Positions 55,901 to 64,000 of a stretch of DNA of 64,000 nucleotides are shown here, piece after piece. The position numbers and the translations under genes are program-made. The notes beneath the pieces were generated by a model. It was given only the letters and a program-made list of their open reading frames with translations, did not search any database and was not told the origin of the DNA. The DNA comes from Rhodoluna lacicola (lineage in GTDB: Bacteria > Actinomycetota > Actinomycetes > Actinomycetales > Microbacteriaceae): assembly GCF_000699505.1 (NCBI RefSeq), contig NZ_CP007490.1, forward strand, positions 1,178,001-1,242,000, given 5' to 3'. Position 1 is the first letter of the stretch; each line of letters opens with the position of its first letter.

Positions 55901-56680
55901 TTAAGCCTCAACCTTTTCTGCTGCTGGAGCTGCTGCAACTGATGCTGCTGCTACTGGAGCTTCAGTACCTGGTGAGCGACGAGGACGGTCTGAGCGCTCT
56001 GGGCGCTTAGGTGCGTTCGCCTGCTGCACAGCAAGTTCCTTGTTGGTCATGTCACCCTTGTAGATCCATACCTTCACACCGATACGACCGAAAACGGTCT
56101 TAGCTTCGTAGAAGCCGTAGTCGATGTTGGCACGGAGGGTGTGTAGTGGCACTCGGCCTTCACGGTAGAACTCGGTGCGAGACATTTCGGCTCCACCAAG
56201 ACGACCTGAACACTGAACACGGATACCCTTTGCGCCCTGGCGAAGTGCACCCTGCATACCCTTACGCATTGCGCGGCGGAAAGCCACACGTGCGTTTAGC
56301 TGCTCGGCAATACCCTGAGCAACTAGCTGTGCATCCATGTCTGGGCTCTTAACCTCAAGGATGTTCAACTGGATCTGCTTGTTGGTTAGCTTCTCTAGGT
56401 CAGCGCGGATAGCCTCAGCTTCTGCACCACGACGACCGATAACTAGACCTGGGCGAGCAGTGTGAATGTCAACGCGTACTCGGTCACGAGTACGTTCGAT
56501 TTCAACACGTGACACACCAGCGCGGTCTAGGCGCTCGGTTAGTAGTGCGCGAACCTTGATGTCCTCGGTTACGTAGTCCTGGTAACGCTGTCCCTTTTTG
56601 GTTGAGTCAGCAAACCAACGCGATACGTGATCGGTGGTGATTCCTAGACGGAAACCGTATGGGTTTACTTTTTGACCCAT
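55901..56680 (-). CDS. rpsC: 30S ribosomal protein S3
   Basis: 259 residues: [23 protein letters not shown]-domain [20 protein letters not shown], and [26 protein letters not shown] (parts). The last 45 residues are a Pro/Arg then Ala-rich tail ([19 protein letters not shown], ending AEKVEA), longer than in E. coli. One-base overlap with rplV. Confidence 0.98.
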   Translation of the reverse strand: MGQKVNPYGFRLGITTDHVSRWFADSTKKGQRYQDYVTEDIKVRALLTERLDRAGVSRVEIERTRDRVRVDIHTARPGLVIGRRGAEAEAIRADLEKLTNKQIQLNILEVKSPDMDAQLVAQGIAEQLNARVAFRRAMRKGMQGALRQGAKGIRVQCSGRLGGAEMSRTEFYREGRVPLHTLRANIDYGFYEAKTVFGRIGVKVWIYKGDMTNKELAVQQANAPKRPERSDRPRRSPGTEAPVAAASVAAAPAAEKVEA

Positions 56681-57078
56681 TAGTTGCCACCTTTCTTCGC
56701 GGTCTTCTTGGCTGCCTTGGCAACAAGTTCATCTGGGGTTGCAACCACAATGGTGATGTGGCTGGTGCGCTTCAAAATCTGGAACGCGCGTCCCTGAGCA
56801 CGAGGCTGGAAACGCTTAAGGGTTGTACCTTCGTCTACGAAAGCTTCAGATACAAATAGGTCATCTTCGTTGAAGAAAGTGTTGCTTGCATCGGCCTTAA
56901 CCTTTGCGTTTGCAACTGCTGCCTGAACCAACTTGAAGATTGGCTCTGACGCTGCCTGTGGGGCGAACTTCAGAATTGCCATTGCCTCAGCGGCTTGCTT
57001 TCCACGAATTAGGTTTACAACTCGACGAGCCTTCATTGGGGTGATGCGAATGTGGCGAACTTTAGCTAGAGCTTGCAT
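56680..57078 (-). CDS. rplV: 50S ribosomal protein L22
   Basis: 132 residues; its beta-hairpin lines the exit tunnel ([23 protein letters not shown]). [23 protein letters not shown] at the start. A short basic tail [12 protein letters not shown]. One-base overlap with rpsS. Confidence 0.98.
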   Translation of the reverse strand: MQALAKVRHIRITPMKARRVVNLIRGKQAAEAMAILKFAPQAASEPIFKLVQAAVANAKVKADASNTFFNEDDLFVSEAFVDEGTTLKRFQPRAQGRAFQILKRTSHITIVVATPDELVAKAAKKTAKKGGN

Positions 57079-57359
57079 TATTTACGCTTTCCCTTTCTAT
57101 CGTCCTTCACGTGACCACGGAAGGTGCGGGTTGGAGAGAATTCGCCAAGCTTGTGACCAACCATGGTCTCAGTGACGAATACAGGTACGTGCTTGCGACC
57201 GTCGTGTACCGCAATGGTGTGGCCCAGCATGGCTGGAACAATCATTGAACGGCGAGACCAGGTCTTGATCACGTTCTTGGTGCCAGCCTCATTCTGCTTA
57301 GCGACCTTCTGGAATAGGTGGTCATCTACGAATGGACCTTTTTTCAAACTACGTGGCAT
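57078..57359 (-). CDS. rpsS: 30S ribosomal protein S19
   Basis: 93 residues: [48 protein letters not shown] and [16 protein letters not shown] (parts). Small-subunit head. 18 bp after rplB. Confidence 0.98.
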   Translation of the reverse strand: MPRSLKKGPFVDDHLFQKVAKQNEAGTKNVIKTWSRRSMIVPAMLGHTIAVHDGRKHVPVFVTETMVGHKLGEFSPTRTFRGHVKDDRKGKRK

Positions 57360-57377
57360 TTGTATTCAGACTCCCTA

Positions 57378-58214
57378 TTAACGCTTCTTGTTAGCGGTAC
57401 GACGGCGGACGATTAGCTTGTCGCTTGGAAGGTTTGGCTTGCGTGTGCGACCCTCAGCCTGACCCCATGGGGTAACTGGGTGACGACCACCAGAAGTCTT
57501 ACCTTCACCACCACCGTGTGGGTGGTCAACCGGGTTCATAGCAACACCACGAACGGTTGGGCGCTTGCCCTTCCAACGCATACGGCCTGCTTTACCCCAG
57601 TTGATGTTTGACTGCTCGGCGTTACCAACTTCACCAATGGTGGCGCGGCAACGTGCGTCTACGTTTCGGATTTCACCTGAAGGTAGACGAAGCTGTGCGT
57701 AAGGTCCATCCTTAGCAACTAGACGAACTGATGCACCCGCTGAGCGAGCCATCTTTGCTCCGCCGCCTGGCTTCAATTCAATTGCGTGGATAACGGTACC
57801 TACTGGAATGTTCTTCAATGGAAGAGCGTTTCCTGGCTTGATGTCAGCGGTTGCACCCTGCTCAATGCGGTCGCCCTGCTTTAGCTTGTTCGGCGCAATG
57901 ATGTAACGCTTTTCACCATCTGCGTAGTGAAGCAACGCGATGTTAGCGGTACGGTTTGGGTCGTACTCGATGTGAGCTACAACTGCTGGAACACCATCTT
58001 TGTCGTGACGACGGAAGTCGATAACGCGGTACTGACGCTTGTGTCCACCACCGATGTGACGAGTGGTGATGCGACCAGATGCGTTACGTCCACCAGTCTT
58101 TGACAATGGGCGAAGTAGTGACTTCTCTGGAGTGGTGCGTGTGATTTCAGCAAAATCTGAAACTGACGAACCACGACGACCAGGAGTCGTTGGTTTGTAT
58201 TTGCGAATAGCCAT
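57378..58214 (-). CDS. rplB: 50S ribosomal protein L2
   Basis: 278 residues; peptidyl-transferase-centre protein. [38 protein letters not shown], the histidine-containing [18 protein letters not shown] and the terminal [13 protein letters not shown]. 21 bp after rplW. Confidence 0.98.
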   Translation of the reverse strand: MAIRKYKPTTPGRRGSSVSDFAEITRTTPEKSLLRPLSKTGGRNASGRITTRHIGGGHKRQYRVIDFRRHDKDGVPAVVAHIEYDPNRTANIALLHYADGEKRYIIAPNKLKQGDRIEQGATADIKPGNALPLKNIPVGTVIHAIELKPGGGAKMARSAGASVRLVAKDGPYAQLRLPSGEIRNVDARCRATIGEVGNAEQSNINWGKAGRMRWKGKRPTVRGVAMNPVDHPHGGGEGKTSGGRHPVTPWGQAEGRTRKPNLPSDKLIVRRRTANKKR

Positions 58215-58235
58215 TTAATTTATCCTCTACTTCGC

Positions 58236-58535
58236 TTAACCGGCAGTGGTGAAAATGTCGATTGAGCCGGACTTAAGGGAAACGATTGCACGCTTGGTGT
58301 CCTTGCGCTTGCCCAAGCCAAACTTGGTGCGGCGAGTCTTACCAACGCGGTTAAGAGTGTTGACCTTGTCAACCTTTACGTTGAAGATCGCTTCGATAGC
58401 CTGCTTGATTTCAGTCTTGTTCGAGCGAGGGTCAACCTCAAAGGTGTACTTGCCGTTGTCGATCAAGTTGTAGCTCTTCTCAGAAACAACAGGCTTGATG
58501 ATTACTTCGCGTGGGTCCTTCTGAATTTCAGTCAT
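58236..58535 (-). CDS. rplW: 50S ribosomal protein L23
   Basis: 99 residues: [42 protein letters not shown] and KKxxVK-like [13 protein letters not shown]. Docking site for trigger factor and SRP at the tunnel exit. 2 bp after rplD. Confidence 0.97.
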   Translation of the reverse strand: MTEIQKDPREVIIKPVVSEKSYNLIDNGKYTFEVDPRSNKTEIKQAIEAIFNVKVDKVNTLNRVGKTRRTKFGLGKRKDTKRAIVSLKSGSIDIFTTAG

Positions 58536-58537
58536 GA

Positions 58538-59221
58538 CTACGCCTCCACTTCAGATGAAGAAGCAACAGCCTTAGCTGATGCACCCTTAGCTGGGCCAGC
58601 GATGAATGCGTCAAGTGCTGCCTTGGTGAATACCAAGTCATCGCTCAACAGAATGTCGTAAGCGTTTAGCTGGTCAACAGGCAGAACGTGAACGCCCTGG
58701 ATGTTGCGCAAGCTCTTGTAGCTCAGGTCATCGGTGCGGTCTAGAACGATCAACACGTTGCGACGCTGAGTTAGCTGAGCAAGGATCGCAGCAGCTGCCT
58801 TTGTTGAAGGAGTCTTGCCAATTGCGAATTCGTTGATTACGTGTAGACGACCGTTACGTGCGCGGTCTGATACAGCACCGCGAACCGCAGCAGCCTTCAT
58901 CTTCTTAGGTGTGCGCTGGTCGTAGTCACGAGGCTTTGGACCGTGAGTGACGTAACCACCGCGCATCTGTGGAGCACGAAGCGAACCCTGACGCGCGCGA
59001 CCGGTTCCCTTCTGCTTGAAAGGCTTCTTACCGGTTCCAGAAACTTCACCGTGACGCTTGGTTGATGAAGTACCCTGGCGAGCTGCTGCCTGCTGGGCAA
59101 CAACAACCTGGTGGATTAGTGGAACGTTGGTCTGTGCGTCGAACAGTTCAGCAGGAAGGTCAACTGACCCTGCCTTCTTACCTGCAACGTCTAGAACGTC
59201 AAGCTTTGTGGTTTCTGCCAT
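58538..59221 (-). CDS. rplD: 50S ribosomal protein L4
   Basis: 227 residues: [22 protein letters not shown], the tunnel loop [29 protein letters not shown] (parts) and the C-terminal [27 protein letters not shown]. In E. coli L4 represses the S10 operon through its leader; here a structured leader precedes rpsJ. Starts 5 bp after rplC. Confidence 0.97.
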   Translation of the reverse strand: MAETTKLDVLDVAGKKAGSVDLPAELFDAQTNVPLIHQVVVAQQAAARQGTSSTKRHGEVSGTGKKPFKQKGTGRARQGSLRAPQMRGGYVTHGPKPRDYDQRTPKKMKAAAVRGAVSDRARNGRLHVINEFAIGKTPSTKAAAAILAQLTQRRNVLIVLDRTDDLSYKSLRNIQGVHVLPVDQLNAYDILLSDDLVFTKAALDAFIAGPAKGASAKAVASSSEVEA

Positions 59222-59226
59222 TTGAC

Positions 59227-59877
59227 TTACGCTCCCTTCACTGCGTTGCGAACGAATACCAACTGGCCCTTAGGACCAGGGATTGCGCCCTTGATGATTA
59301 GAAGACCCTTCTCAGCATCAACTGCGTGAAGAGTTAGGTTCATGGTGGTCACGCGGTCTGAACCCATGCGGCCAGCCATCTTCTTGCCGCGGAAAACGCG
59401 ACCCGGTGTAGATGACATACCAATTGATCCAGGCTTACGGTGGTTGCGGTGAGCACCGTGAGATGCAGATACACCAGCAAAGCCGTGACGCTTCATGTGA
59501 CCGGCGAAGCCCTTACCTTTTGAGGTACCGACTACGTCAATCTTTGAGCCAACTTCTAGAGTCTCAACACCAAGTTCCTGACCAACTGTGTATTCAGCTG
59601 CATCAGCAGTGCGGATCTCTGCGATGTGACGACGAGGAGTAACGCCAGCCTTTGCAAAGTGACCAGCTAGAGGCTGGGTGGTCTTGCGTGGGTCGATGGC
59701 GCCGTATGCAACCTGGATAGCTTCGTAGCCATCGGTTTCAGCGTTCTTGATCTGGGTGACAACATTCGAGCCAGCCTCAACTACGGTCACAGGAACAAGC
59801 TTGTTGTTCTCGTCCCATACCTGAGTCATGCCGAGCTTCTTACCCAGAAGTCCCTTTACGGTTCTATTTACAGACAT
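59227..59877 (-). CDS. rplC: 50S ribosomal protein L3
   Basis: 216 residues: [29 protein letters not shown] (parts), [31 protein letters not shown] and [17 protein letters not shown] 59877 is used, 7 bp after rpsJ; the open frame extends upstream into rpsJ without homology. Confidence 0.98.
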   Translation of the reverse strand: MSVNRTVKGLLGKKLGMTQVWDENNKLVPVTVVEAGSNVVTQIKNAETDGYEAIQVAYGAIDPRKTTQPLAGHFAKAGVTPRRHIAEIRTADAAEYTVGQELGVETLEVGSKIDVVGTSKGKGFAGHMKRHGFAGVSASHGAHRNHRKPGSIGMSSTPGRVFRGKKMAGRMGSDRVTTMNLTLHAVDAEKGLLIIKGAIPGPKGQLVFVRNAVKGA

Positions 59878-59884
59878 GATTTCC

Positions 59885-60193
59885 TTAGAGCTTGATCTCG
59901 ATGTTGACATCGGCAGGAAGGTCGAGACGCATCAATGAGTCAACTGCCTTAGGAGTTGGGTCAATGATGTCGATGACGCGCTTGTGGGTGCGCATCTCGA
60001 AGTGCTCGCGGCTGTCCTTGTACTTGTGAGGAGAGCGGATCACACAGACCACGTTCTTCTCGGTAGGCAAAGGCACTGGGCCCACCACAGTCGCACCGGC
60101 ACGTGTAACTGTGTCGACGATCTTGCGTGCCGAAGTGTCAATAACCTCGTGGTCATATGACTTAAGTCGAATGCGGATTTTCTGTCCGGCCAT
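59885..60193 (-). CDS. rpsJ: 30S ribosomal protein S10
   Basis: 102 residues: [27 protein letters not shown] (parts), [37 protein letters not shown] and [16 protein letters not shown]. Also the NusG/NusE transcription partner in other bacteria. ATG 60193 with GGAGAG upstream is the start; the longer open frame is leader. First gene of the S10 operon. Confidence 0.98.
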   Translation of the reverse strand: MAGQKIRIRLKSYDHEVIDTSARKIVDTVTRAGATVVGPVPLPTEKNVVCVIRSPHKYKDSREHFEMRTHKRVIDIIDPTPKAVDSLMRLDLPADVNIEIKL

Positions 60194-60306
60194 CTTGACT
60201 CGCTCTCCTATATTTTTGTCAAAGCTCCGACCCACGCTGTCGGGCGTGTCGTTTCTCAAAGAGAAACGAAACCCTAAAACGTAAATCAGATACATTTTTG
60301 TTCTTG

Positions 60307-60360
60307 CTCCAGGGGGCTTACTTCCCTTTATTTACAAGGGTTCTGGGCACATGCCTGGAG
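60307..60360 (-). promoter_or_regulatory. S10-operon leader hairpin
   Basis: On minus, CTCCAGG pairs with CCTGGAG (7 bp) around an inner CCCTT/AAGGG hairpin, 114-167 nt before the rpsJ ATG. No T-tract follows, so it is a leader structure rather than a terminator. May serve L4-type autogenous control. Confidence 0.45.
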
Positions 60361-60371
60361 TGGTTCACGCC

Positions 60372-60403
60372 AAGATAGGCGCGACTACTCACGAACTTGT
60401 CAA
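60372..60403 (-). promoter_or_regulatory. Candidate S10-operon promoter
   Basis: Minus-strand TTGACA (60398-60403) and TATCTT (60372-60377). Both hexamers are good, but the spacer is 20 bp, longer than ideal. It would start RNA just before the leader hairpin. Confidence 0.4.
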
Positions 60404-60468
60404 TCCTGCCACAGTTAGGCGTGTCAAAGCAAATTAAATTGGCAATTTAGGCGTACTATTTTCCATTT

Positions 60469-61350
60469 TTATCGGGCTTGAAGTGAGACGCTGGGCAGAT
60501 CTGGGGCTGGGATGTAGCCGCCGATGCTGTCTTCAAAGGCTGCGAAGCGCTGGCCGGTTTGGGCGTTCCACTCTTCGCGAGCTTTGGCGATATCTTGGTG
60601 GCTGCGGCCGATGAAATTCCACCACATCAGGATCTTCTCGCCGAAAGGCTCCCCGCCCAGCATCAGCACGATGGCGTCCGGGCTGGCCTCGAGCAGCACG
60701 CTCTCGGCGCCCGCGGCAACAAAATACAACCCCGATACGGGCACTGGCAGCCCATTTACCTTCAAGTCCCCACTGGCCAGCATGAAACCGTACTCAAACT
60801 GGCTATTTAATGGGATTCGGGTGCTAATTTGGCGGTCAAATCGCAGTTCTGCCCCTATCATCGGCGAAAAGGTCTTAGTCATTGCCGTTTTACCCATGAA
60901 TTCGCCGGCAAGCACGGTGGCCTGAAAGTCTTCGTGAATGATTACCGGCAAGTTGTTCTGATGCTCGAACTCTGGGGCGGTGTCAATTGCACCCTTTGGT
61001 AGCGCAATCCAAAGTTGAACGGCGTGCAGATTCTCTGGACCTCTAAGCGATAGTTCAGAGTGGGCGATGCCCTGGCCGGCGGTCATCAGATTTAGCTGGC
61101 CGGGATTGATAATTTGCACCGAGCCAATTGAATCGCGGTGCTCGATAGCCCCCTCGATCAGCCAGGTCACGGTTTGCAATCCGGTGTGCGGGTGGGCGGC
61201 CACGACCATGCCGTCAGTTTGCTCGGTTGGGCCAAAGTGATCCACGAAGCACCAGGCGCCAATCATTTTCAGATCGCGATGCGGCAGCGTGCGACGAACC
61301 TCTACCCCGGTTCGGGTTGTTAGTTTTACGGAGCGCGGCTGGATCAGCAT
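60469..61350 (-). CDS. Pirin family protein
   Basis: 293-residue bicupin. N-terminal metal-binding motif HPHTGLQTVTWLIEGAIEHRDSIG with the iron ligands His and Glu, preceded by WCFVDHFGP, and followed by GQGIAHSELS. The C-terminal cupin (MLGGEPFGEKILMWWNFIGRSHQDI) is typical. Some pirins have quercetinase activity or regulate enzymes, but the role here is unknown. It starts 34 bp after a strong terminator, so it has its own promoter (possibly TACCAT, 23 nt upstream). Confidence 0.9.
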   Translation of the reverse strand: MLIQPRSVKLTTRTGVEVRRTLPHRDLKMIGAWCFVDHFGPTEQTDGMVVAAHPHTGLQTVTWLIEGAIEHRDSIGSVQIINPGQLNLMTAGQGIAHSELSLRGPENLHAVQLWIALPKGAIDTAPEFEHQNNLPVIIHEDFQATVLAGEFMGKTAMTKTFSPMIGAELRFDRQISTRIPLNSQFEYGFMLASGDLKVNGLPVPVSGLYFVAAGAESVLLEASPDAIVLMLGGEPFGEKILMWWNFIGRSHQDIAKAREEWNAQTGQRFAAFEDSIGGYIPAPDLPSVSLQAR

Positions 61351-61374
61351 TTCTCTAAGTCAAACAGAAAAATG

Positions 61375-61418
61375 GTAAAGAAAATCCCCCGGACCCAAAT
61401 GATGGGTTGCCGGGGGAT
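61375..61418 (-). terminator. Terminator of the H1-like gene
   Basis: Minus strand ATCCCCCGG ... CCGGGGGAT (9-bp outer stem) with an inner AACCCA/TGGGT pairing, then TTTTCTTT. Strong Rho-independent terminator 20 bp after the gene. Confidence 0.88.
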
Positions 61419-61437
61419 GAATCCGATGGAGTTGGAT

Positions 61438-61878
61438 TTACTTCTTCTTGCCTTTAGCAGACTTCTTAGCAGCAGCCTTCTTAGGAGCGGCCTTCTTCAC
61501 AACCTTCTTAGCAACCTTGGTTGCTACCTTTGCGGTTGCCTTCGCTGAGGCCTTCTTAGGAGCAACCTTTTTGGCAACCTTCTTGGCTACCTTTGACGCA
61601 ACCTTGGTTGCGACCTTCTTGGTTGCCTTGGTTGTTGCCTTAGCAACAGCCTTCTTGGTTGCCTTTGCTACAGCCTTCTTAGGAGCGGCCTTCTTAGTAA
61701 CTTTCTTGGCAACCTTTGCGGCTGCCTTCTTTGCTACTTTCTCAGTTGCCTTCTTTGCAGCCTTCGCTGCAACCTTTGCCGGATCAACCGGCTTCTTCAC
61801 GGTGGTCTTCTTTGCTGCAGGCTTTGCCGCAGCTTTCTTTGCAGCTGGCTTAGCAGCTGCTGTCTTCAAAATAGTCAT
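61438..61878 (-). CDS. Histone H1-like Lys/Ala-rich DNA-binding protein
   Basis: 146 residues consisting almost only of Lys, Ala, Val, Thr and Pro, in near-repeats such as KKVAKK, KATKKAVAK and KKAAPKK, ending AAKKSAKGKKK. This resembles the C-terminal arm of histone H1 and of the actinobacterial HupB/Lsr2-like basic tails, without any globular part, so it likely binds DNA through charge; the exact family is not clear. It has a strong terminator. The open frame on the other strand is a shadow caused by the codon repeats. ATG 61878 is the only sensible start. Confidence 0.8.
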   Translation of the reverse strand: MTILKTAAAKPAAKKAAAKPAAKKTTVKKPVDPAKVAAKAAKKATEKVAKKAAAKVAKKVTKKAAPKKAVAKATKKAVAKATTKATKKVATKVASKVAKKVAKKVAPKKASAKATAKVATKVAKKVVKKAAPKKAAAKKSAKGKKK

Positions 61879-61969
61879 AGGCGCAACCTTGGCAGATGAA
61901 CGTTAACGAATATTCGCAAAAGGGCTGTTAGAAAGTTAAATCTCTATTTACGAAGTTAACTTTTTTCAC
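61879..61969 (-). promoter_or_regulatory. Spacer before the H1-like gene
   Basis: 91 AT-rich bp with TAACTT and TAACGT as possible -10 boxes on minus and a small CGAATATTCG palindrome near 61905. No clear -35 or terminator. Confidence 0.3.
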
Positions 61970-62926
61970 TTAGATCGAGGCCGCGAAATAACCAACCGGG
62001 TTGTCGCCGCCAAGGACCTCTGGGGCAATCTGGGTAGCAAGCTGGTCGTGAACTTCTTGGGTCATTAGTCCGTGATCCAAAAACAGTTTGATGGCCACCA
62101 ATGGTGCCGGTCGAAGAGCGCCGTCGGCAACCTTTACGGCAGCGGCGAAGCCATCGGTGTTGGCAACAATGAAAACGCCCTCGGCCCCCAACTTTGAAAC
62201 GATGCCGGTCTTTGAACTAGAACCATGCTGCATGATCAGGGCGTCTGGGCTTTTGGCATCGGCGACGGCCCAGGGGTTTTGCATCATGGCCTGAGCAGTC
62301 TCAGAATCTTCAGACGCAAACTTGCCGAGAGCTTTGGCCAGGCCCAGCAGCGAGACAGCGTGCAGCGGTGCGCCGCAACCGTCAACAGTTGAGTGTGAAA
62401 CCGGCTCGCCCGAATACTCTTCAAAGACTTCAACAATTAATTTTTGCAGCGGGTGAGTTGGGTCCAAGTAGGAATCGGTGCTCCATCCGGCGGCTACACA
62501 GGCGGCAAGAAAACCGGCGTGCTTGCCAGAGCAATTGAAGCAGGCTTTGGTTTCTTCAGTTGCCTGTGCACGAGCGGCCGAATTGGTCGGCCAGGCAACC
62601 GGGCACTGCAATGCTTCTTCGCCAAGGCCAACGGAATTGAGAATTGAGAGCACCAGATCGGTGTGTGCTTTGGTGCCGTGGTGACTGCCCGCAGATATTG
62701 CTAATTCTGCGCCGGCTAATCTGAGTCCCGCGCGTCGGGCGGCAACTGCCTGAAGCGGTTTGACGGCACTGCGCGGGTAGATCAATTTTTTGGAATTACC
62801 GTGCTCGGCAAGCAGCTTGCCCGATGGATCAACTAAGCAGGCGATGCCAAAGTGCTGCGACTCAACCAAATCATTGCGTACCAAATTTGCAATTGGAACT
62901 AAGTCGCCGGCTTCAAAATCAATCAC
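61970..62926 (-). CDS. Asparaginase II-type (Rhizobium-like) amidohydrolase
   Basis: 318 residues of the asparaginase family first described in Rhizobium (PF06089-type), distinct from the E. coli enzyme. Motifs: SAVKPLQAVAARRAG, AISAGSHHGTKAHTD, the cysteine-rich FNCSGKHAGFLAACV and TVDGCGAPLHAV. It probably hydrolyses asparagine to aspartate and ammonia in the cytosol. Start is GTG 62926; TAGGCT lies 6 nt upstream and there is no ribosome site. It is 80 bp after tuf with a terminator between them. Confidence 0.9.
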   Translation of the reverse strand: MIDFEAGDLVPIANLVRNDLVESQHFGIACLVDPSGKLLAEHGNSKKLIYPRSAVKPLQAVAARRAGLRLAGAELAISAGSHHGTKAHTDLVLSILNSVGLGEEALQCPVAWPTNSAARAQATEETKACFNCSGKHAGFLAACVAAGWSTDSYLDPTHPLQKLIVEVFEEYSGEPVSHSTVDGCGAPLHAVSLLGLAKALGKFASEDSETAQAMMQNPWAVADAKSPDALIMQHGSSSKTGIVSKLGAEGVFIVANTDGFAAAVKVADGALRPAPLVAIKLFLDHGLMTQEVHDQLATQIAPEVLGGDNPVGYFAASI

Positions 62927-62938
62927 GTGATGAGCCTA
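62927..62938 (-). promoter_or_regulatory. Leaderless-type promoter box of the asparaginase gene
   Basis: TAGGCT on minus (62933-62938), 6 nt before GTG 62926. Confidence 0.45.
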
Positions 62939-62953
62939 ACTAAAAAAGAAACG

Positions 62954-62985
62954 AAAAATCCCCCAGCCGAAGCCGGGGGATTTTT
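62954..62985 (-). terminator. Terminator of tuf
   Basis: AAAAATCCCCC / GGGGGATTTTT stem with a 10-nt top (GGCTTCGGCT on minus, itself able to pair around TTCG), 22 bp after the tuf stop. A-rich on one side and T-rich on the other, so it may act in both directions. Confidence 0.9.
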
Positions 62986-63006
62986 CTAAAAACTAAGTAA
63001 TAAAAA

Positions 63007-64000
63007 TTACTTGGTGATCTTGGTTACGGTACCCGCACCAACGGTACGTCCACCTTCACGGATAGCGAAGCGAAGACCCTCTTCCATAGCAATTGGCTGA
63101 ATTAGCTCAACTGACATTTCGGTGGTGTCGCCAGGCATAACCATTTCAGTACCAGCAGGAAGGGTGATAACACCAGTCACGTCAGTGGTACGGAAGTAGA
63201 ACTGTGGGCGGTAGTTTGCGTAGAACGGGTTGTGACGGCCACCCTCATCCTTTGAAAGGATGTAGACGTTTGCGTCGAAACCAGTGTGAGGAGTGATTGA
63301 GCCTGGCTTACATACAACCTGGCCGCGCTCAACTTCTTCACGCTTGATACCACGGATCAAGATACCTACGTTCTCGCCTGCTTCTGCATAGTCAAGTAGC
63401 TTACGGAACATTTCGATACCGGTAACGGTGGTCTTCTGCTTCTCGCGGATACCAACGATTTCAACTTCGTCGTTCACGTTAACCTGACCACGCTCTACCT
63501 TGCCAGTAAGAACGGTTCCACGACCAGTGATGGTGAAAACGTCTTCAACAGGCATAAGGAATGGCTTGTCGGTGTCGCGCTGTGGCTCTGGAATGTGAGT
63601 GTCACATGCATCCATAAGCTCAAGAACGCGCTTGCCCCACTCTGCGTCACCCTCAAGTGCCTTTAGAGCTGAAACCTTGATAACAGGTGCGTCATCGCCA
63701 GGGAACTCGTAGGTGTTTAGAAGTTCACGAACTTCCATCTCTACTAGGTCTAGGATTTCTGCGTCATCAACCATGTCTGACTTGTTTAGCGCTACAACGA
63801 TGTAAGGAACACCAACCTGGCGAGCAAGAAGCACGTGCTCCTTGGTCTGAGGCATAGGACCGTCAGTTGCTGCTACTACAAGAATCGCACCATCCATCTG
63901 AGCTGCACCGGTAATCATGTTCTTGATGTAGTCGGCGTGGCCCGGAGCGTCTACGTGAGCGTAGTGGCGCTTCTCGGTCTGGTACTCAACGTGTGAGATG
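63007..64000 (-). CDS. tuf: Elongation factor Tu (5' end outside window)
   Basis: The frame runs on through 64000 without a stop, so about 70 N-terminal residues are missing, including the P-loop. What is present: [20 protein letters not shown] (G3 region), [12 protein letters not shown] (G4), then domain 2 ([22 protein letters not shown]) and domain 3 ([13 protein letters not shown], ending [10 protein letters not shown]). Delivers aminoacyl-tRNA to the ribosome. fusA, rpsG and rpsL are expected upstream, outside the window. Confidence 0.98.
   Translation of the reverse strand, partial: ISHVEYQTEKRHYAHVDAPGHADYIKNMITGAAQMDGAILVVAATDGPMPQTKEHVLLARQVGVPYIVVALNKSDMVDDAEILDLVEMEVRELLNTYEFPGDDAPVIKVSALKALEGDAEWGKRVLELMDACDTHIPEPQRDTDKPFLMPVEDVFTITGRGTVLTGKVERGQVNVNDEVEIVGIREKQKTTVTGIEMFRKLLDYAEAGENVGILIRGIKREEVERGQVVCKPGSITPHTGFDANVYILSKDEGGRHNPFYANYRPQFYFRTTDVTGVITLPAGTEMVMPGDTTEMSVELIQPIAMEEGLRFAIREGGRTVGAGTVTKITK

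Noticed and set aside
61448-61906. Long hydrophobic open frame on the plus strand opposite the H1-like gene
   Set aside because: It is the complement of Lys/Ala codon repeats (AAG and GCC become CTT and GGC); composition is extreme and it has no ribosome site or family resemblance.

Overview
The window looks like chromosome from a small-genome freshwater actinobacterium of the Microbacteriaceae (Luna-1 type, for example Rhodoluna or Aquiluna relatives). This rests on gene content read from translations: an actinorhodopsin, a GuaB3 paralogue beside guaB, DUF3817 and DUF6350 membrane proteins, stand-alone groES with a CIRCE site, an S10-spc-alpha ribosomal cluster lacking rpsN and rpsD, medium GC, short intergenic gaps, and many genes with a TANNNT box 6-7 nt before the start codon (leaderless-type promoters). 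I see no insertion sequence, prophage, CRISPR array, tRNA or rRNA gene. The genus is inference.

Layout. 1-2842 (+): end of an ABC permease gene, then kynureninase and tryptophan 2,3-dioxygenase. 2879-5172 (-): glyA-folD behind a sequence that matches the ZTP (pfl) riboswitch. 5311-6350 (+): a tiny membrane protein and formyl-THF deformylase purU. 6365-8614 (-): a secreted glycine-rich, Ig-like-repeat surface protein behind a strong hairpin. 8698-24440 (-): central metabolism and purines: icd, purH, purN, a DUF6350 protein, sucD, sucC, pcrA, a glycerophosphodiesterase, guaA, DUF3817, SURF1, guaB3, guaB. 24784-30007: a branched-chain-amino-acid-type ABC importer (livH-M-G-F on +, binding protein on -) in which LivH carries a secreted beta-sandwich domain. 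30137-31394 (-): rarD-like transporter and CIRCE-controlled groES. 31509-32738 (+): a THUMP-like methyltransferase.

32780-39247 (-): DUF4190 protein, a RimI-TsaD fusion, tsaB, tsaE, alr, acpS, glmS (t6A tRNA modification, cell-wall precursors, ACP activation). 39278-41207 (+): pantothenate kinase and actinorhodopsin. 41267-60193 (-): glmM, rpsI-rplM, truA, rplQ, rpoA, rpsK, rpsM, rpmJ, infA, map, adk, secY and the full spc and S10 operons. 60469-64000 (-): pirin, a histone-H1-like Lys/Ala-rich protein, an asparaginase II-type protein and the 3' part of tuf.

How they work together: a large share serves one-carbon and purine metabolism (glyA, folD, purU, purH, purN, guaA, guaB, guaB3), with a ZTP sensor on glyA-folD linking folate status to C1 supply. 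The light-driven proton pump and amino-acid importers fit an oligotrophic photoheterotroph. No clear undescribed multi-gene system is visible. The most unusual items are the LivH fusion paired with a cysteine-free (non-lipoprotein) LivK, the RimI-TsaD fusion, terminators or hairpins placed across gene starts, and the structured leader in front of rpoA.
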